A stretch of DNA of 64,000 nucleotides from Paramecium octaurelia. Taxonomy: Eukaryota > Ciliophora > Oligohymenophorea > Peniculida > Parameciidae. The notes under the pieces are model-generated. The model was not told the origin of the DNA. It did no database searches and saw only the letters and a list, made by a program, of their open reading frames with translations. Below are positions 60,436-64,000 of this stretch, in pieces (position 1 is the stretch's first letter; the number at the start of each line of letters is the position of its first letter). The position numbers were made by a program, and so were the translations under genes. The stretch spans positions 380,856 through 444,855 of the forward strand of contig CAJJDP010000014.1 of NCBI GenBank assembly GCA_905182995.1, in the 5' to 3' direction.

Positions 60436-61887
60436 TCATTCCTAGAAGCCAGTTCTTTTAATTTAAGATTATGATCCAGTAGGCCCAGTAACAGTTAAAG
60501 TATTGCCAGCTCTTGATGTAACAGTTCTTTGAGTTACAACAACTTCCTAGATATGAAAATGTGATATACTCTCTTTGATCCACTCTTCTTGAGAGATTCT
60601 AATTCTGCTTAGCACATAGTCAATTCTTCCTAGCACTTGTTGTATTCATGATTGGTTTTAATGAACTTCTACTTCCAAACTTCAACTTCCTAAGATAGAT
60701 AAGTGACTTTCTCTTAAATAACAGTTGTTCCCTAAGATTCTAATTCAGTATATCTCAATCTCCACTCATTCAATTCGGCATCCTTATTTCTGATTTGAAT
60801 TTGCAACCTTTCAATATCAGTAGATATCAGAGCTAGTTTATTCTAAATAAATCAGTAGCTTATTACTTCATAATCTCTGATTTGCATAATGAGTTCATTA
60901 TTTTTAGTATAGGATTCCTACTCAATAAGTGTGCATTTGTTTTTCCAATTCAAGATATCTTGATTGGCTTATTATAACAATCTTTCAAGTCTTGAATTCT
61001 CATCCTTAGATAATCTCAATTGGTTTTCTAAATCTCTTAATTGACTTGTGTCTTGAGCACTAGTTTATAATCTTGATATTTATAATCTGAGTTGTTGGAT
61101 TTCTCCATCCTTATTTTGAAGCAATTGTTTGAGTCTATCGTTTTCTTGTTATGATTAACTTAATTGAAGTTCTAGATCAGAAATTTATCTTCTCAATCCT
61201 GCAATCTAATCTTCCAATTAGGTTCTCATGGCAAAGAATTCAGCCTATAACGAAGCAGCATCTGCAGCATTAGAACTATGTAAGGTTATGTCTCCTCTTA
61301 AGGATTCCAATTATTATTCATAGCTACTTCGCATTTACATCATTTAATTTTTAAGTTGATCATTCTCTCTCCTTAATTGTAGTAACTGAGCTTCTAGTGT
61401 TTCAATTCTTGTGTTGTCAGTGACAACCTTGACTACTTCCTTTTCAACAACTTTTGCTTCCTTTCTTCTTTCTAAATCGGCAATAATTGACTAAAGATAT
61501 TCGCATTCTAATCTCCATGGAGTTTCTATTTCTTCCTTTGAAACAACTACAATGTTCATACAAAGTGGGGGAGCTTGTTGGCAATTTTGTTGAACACTGT
61601 AAGTGCCTGGATAGGAGGAGACCTAAGGAATCGAGATGTTTTATCTCAAGACCTTTTGGCTTTAGATTCTGTGAGGAGGCAATTATTAAGTCGACAGAAT
61701 TGGAGCGTCTTCTTAAGTCCTGATTTATTATGATGAAAATTCAACTACTGGTGACTATCTTTAGAAATTAGAGTAATACTTATGTCAAGACTTGTCTGGT
61801 TTGAGAATTTACTAATCTGATTCCTTATTCAGCTCCATTTAATAATTTTATTTTGCCATCATCACTTACGAAAATTTCTTAACTCAT
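60436..61887 (-). CDS. Coiled-coil cytoskeletal protein (cortex/epiplasm-like)
   Basis: 459 residues with introns 61755-61779, 60843-60866 and 60547-60569. The N-terminal 130 residues are Pro/Gln/Ser-rich. Then K-V-V-E-K-E-V-V-K-V-V-T, an alveolin-like Val/Lys/Glu patch, leads into a regular coiled coil (L-E-A-Q-L-L-Q-L-R-R-E-N-D-Q-L-K; L-R-D-L-E-N-Q-L-R-L-S-K-D-E-N). The tail E-V-V-V-T-Q-R-T-V-T-S-R-A-G is Thr/Ser-rich and non-helical. This order (flexible head, long rod, Val/Thr tail) is seen in ciliate cortical filament proteins and intermediate-filament-like alveolins, but the alveolin repeats proper are not visible. Most likely a structural cortex or basal-body component. Confidence 0.7.
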
Positions 61888-61982
61888 ATTTATCTTTTAT
61901 TAAAAATATTTTTAATTCCAACTTTTATCAATAATAGATATTATATTTATAAACTATTATTTAATTTTAATTAAATTATCAA

Positions 61983-62918
61983 ATGCAAGTTTAATATGGC
62001 GCAGTACCAAATCCATAAGCATTAGGAAATGCTATCGGAAATGCTATAGCTGGACAAATACAATAATATGGAGCTTAGTTTTTCACGGCCGATGTAAGGA
62101 AAGTATATTATTTTTAGCCATTTGCAGGAGTGAACTATATGCTCATTAATCAAAAACCAGAGTAAGGAATCGACAATAATCATTAGCTGCGTAGAATGCA
62201 TATGTCCATGCATTGGGGAAAAGAAAAACAGTTATCAAATTTCAGTCTCTGAACAAACAGGACACCTTGCGTAATAGTAGCTTGGAATTATATAAGAGGA
62301 ATCCGAATGTGCTCAAAGGTTCTTTTGTTAATGCTGGAGAGCTCTAGATCTATTATTCATCAACAATCAAAATCAAATCATGTTCAAAGCACAACGTAAG
62401 GCAAAATTTATATTTTAGGAATTTATAAAGTTCCTTCAGTTTTATGTTTACCATGTGAGAGACCGGAAATGGTTGTGTCTCGTGACTCTGAAGTGATAGG
62501 ATATCTCAAGTAACCCTTCATGTGTTGTGGAAGATCGGAGTAACTTATCACATCTATATCTAGATGCCCATTACCAATCCTTGAGGAGATTGATATTTGT
62601 GACCCCTCAGGCAATACAAGGTATTTCATTTCTGGAGAATTTGTTCAATGCGGTTGTGTTACTAGAATGTGTGCCATACCAAGGTGTACGGGTCCTTGTT
62701 AATACATTGACTATGACATTTATAACCCTATGAAATAGAAAGTAGGAAGAATTAGAAATATTTTTAATGGTTGCGCATAAGAATATTGTAGCAAGGCTGA
62801 TAAATTTTTAGTAGAATTCCCACTTCAATGCACTTCTTAAGACAAATGCCTAATTCTTTTTGCTGCTATCACAATTGATTATGATAACTTTGAATATACA
62901 TTTTGCAATTTGCCTTGA
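61983..62918 (+). CDS. Phospholipid scramblase (PLSCR family)
   Basis: 287 residues, introns 62094-62117, 62162-62186 and 62396-62418 (23-25 nt); the first is settled by the frame of exon 2. The N-terminus is Gly/Ala/Gln-rich. The scramblase barrel shows E-C-A-Q-R-F-F-C, then V-L-C-L-P-C-E-R-P-E-M, G-Y-L-K-Q-P-F-M-C-C, and a Cys-rich middle (C-G-C-V-T-R-M-C). The end has K-V-G-R-I-R-N-I-F-N-G-C, then L-I-L-F-A-A-I-T-I-D-Y, which corresponds to the C-terminal helix, though here it is short and less hydrophobic than usual. PLSCR proteins are Ca-linked lipid-binding membrane proteins; scrambling activity itself is debated. Start chosen as the only ATG in frame with Y-G-A-V-P-N-P. Confidence 0.88.
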
Positions 62919-63469
62919 ATATTATAAATAAAGTATATTGATTGATTTCTACAATTGTCAATCCATAGTTAGAGACCAATTAAATCCTAAACCTAATAAG
63001 AAAGTCGTCTTACCAGAACCTATTGTCATTATGTCTAAAACCAAATATAGAAGGTGAAGAAGTACTCTTATTATCGAATTAAGATAGGATATTAAGTGTA
63101 GTTTCAATGACCAAAAGCTCAAGAAAAGCCAGAATTATTGAACTAATCATTAGTAGTTTATGACTACAGGAACAAGTAATCAACAATATTATTTTGGTTG
63201 CAAGTCTGAAGTTCTTACTAATTATTATCAGTTCAACAATTTGATTACTTATTTGGTTAATCATATTCATTATCTATCTAACATAACAAAATGAGAGTAA
63301 TTTAGGAGAGTTATGGATTTTCAAGAATAGTTCTAATATTCAGTATTACATTAGAATGAATTAAGTTTTTGATAAAGAATAAGATATTAATCATTCGTTA
63401 ATACCTCCTTAATAGAAGAGTTTATAATTGGATGATGGCTAATTCTAAATAATATTCATAATTATTATT
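62919..63469. other. Unresolved region with possible gene remnants
   Basis: On the minus strand about 62985-63040 reads G-S-G-K-T-T-F-L-L-G-L-G, like an ABC or AAA Walker A loop, but the frame ends in TGA after nine more codons. On the plus strand 63313-63445 has fragments such as M-D-F-Q-E-Q-F-Q-Y-S-V-L and N-H-S-L-I-P-P-Q-Q-K-S-L in adjacent frames. No complete gene can be assembled. Confidence 0.3.
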
Positions 63470-64000
63470 TCAAATTAACTCGCAACATGCACTTTCTCCC
63501 TCTTTTGTACCCTTTATGATGGAAGCAATATAATTATTCATTGATGATGTCATAAATCTTGCTACCAAGAAATACTTGCTATATGTATCTCTAATGTGCC
63601 TCATTTCAAATAGATTTCTTAAATAACTTTTTATAGAAGGGAAGGGAGTAAAATCAAAATCAACAAAAAATAAACCAGAAATCTCTGCTATGAATCTATT
63701 TTAAATATTAAAATTACGCCAAATCTGCAATTGTTGGAGTTCTGGATCCCATGATATACTTGTAATGTCCTCCTCCTAAGAAAGTCTCTATAAAAAATTG
63801 AAGTAATTCATTTATCTCTCTGGTTCTTTCGTCTATATTTTAAGGCACTTATTTTTTCATGAATTTTGGACCAAAAAAGAAATCCATTGAATATAAAGTC
63901 AATTATTTGAAACCCGTATGATGAAAATCTAAAAAGGAATCTATTAAACTTCTAAGCGGATAATTGGGATAAAATTCGGTCAAATTAAATTGAATGCAAA
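63470..64000 (-). CDS. Glutathione S-transferase-like protein (5' part beyond window)
   Basis: 168 residues visible, one intron 63696-63717 (22 nt), stop TGA at 63470-63472. The visible part is the all-helical GST C-terminal domain: N-Y-P-L-R-S-L-I-D-S-F-L-D-F-H-H, then I-N-E-L-L-Q-F-F-I-E-T-F-L-G-G-G, G-S-R-T-P-T-I-A-D-L-A (the N-capping T-I-A-D motif). It ends E-S-A-C-C-E-L-I. The D-F-H-H form and size point to theta-class-like GSTs. The glutathione-binding thioredoxin half lies outside the window to the right. It would conjugate glutathione to electrophiles or act as a peroxidase. Confidence 0.82.

Noticed and set aside
111-63270. Many short standard-code ORFs (60-110 aa) on both strands
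   Set aside because: Most stop at TAA/TAG codons that are Gln here, or lie antisense to a clear gene. They are pieces or shadows of longer ciliate-code genes.
63079-63270. Minus-strand ORF downstream of the scramblase
   Set aside because: Hydrophobic chance composition and no start or domain consistent with a gene; its extension overlaps the P-loop remnant in another frame.
1-64000. tRNA, rRNA, CRISPR, insertion sequences, telomeric repeats (GGGGTT/GGGTTT)
   Set aside because: I saw no cloverleaf-like GC-rich segment with TTC-loop sequence, no direct repeat arrays, no transposase motifs and no telomere tracts.

Overview
ORGANISM. The window reads as ciliate somatic (macronuclear) DNA, most likely Paramecium. 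It is very AT-rich. TAA and TAG occur throughout conserved domains where glutamine fits, and TGA is the only stop. About 75 introns of roughly 20-31 nt (GTA...TAG type) are needed to keep frames open. Read with this code, most of the sequence resolves into closely packed genes on both strands. Standard-code ORFs break nearly every real gene into pieces. I worked by hand translation; family names come from motifs, not from database searches.

LAYOUT. 1-10.6 kb: the 3' part of an HP1-like chromodomain/chromo-shadow gene; a Pro-rich protein; a trichocyst-matrix-like secreted protein sharing a 20-bp upstream gap with a coiled-coil gene; two tandem paralogues with a papain/Josephin-like cysteine-protease fold, the second fused to an AlaX-type tRNA-editing domain; a tubulin-tyrosine-ligase-like enzyme; and Crooked neck/Clf1 (splicing). 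10.7-23.4 kb: RFC1 (clamp loader), a CXC/tesmin-TSO1 protein, an equilibrative nucleoside transporter, a membrane protein, a 1,042-aa coiled-coil protein, a Kazal-like GPI-type Cys-rich protein and a 288-aa orphan. 23.4-30.4 kb: one 2,314-aa coiled-coil protein whose first 6.6 kb has no intron. 30.4-33.1 kb: sparse, with a short gene and decayed-looking ORFs. 33.1-49 kb: an orphan, a CAAX-ending protein, a BAH-PHD protein, NADP-isocitrate dehydrogenase, a CRAL-TRIO/Sec14 protein (also CAAX-ending), leishmanolysin M8, a UBL+LRR protein, IFT38/CLUAP1 and an ankyrin-repeat protein. 49-54 kb: a protein kinase whose 5' end I could not settle, then a gene-poor stretch of about 3 kb. 54-64 kb: a Cys-rich surface-antigen-like protein, an F-BAR-like protein, a three-repeat MYB, MPC2, a coiled-coil cytoskeletal protein, a phospholipid scramblase, an unresolved 0.5 kb and a GST-like gene running off the right edge.

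HOW THE GENES RELATE. There are no operons. Neighbours are functionally mixed, as is usual for ciliate chromosomes. Recurrent themes are cilia/cortex (TTLL, IFT38, coiled-coil proteins, TMP-like), chromatin (HP1-like, BAH-PHD, CXC, MYB), and secreted or GPI-type surface proteins. The most unusual item is the cysteine-protease-fold + AlaX fusion at 4695-6551, next to a paralogue lacking the AlaX part.
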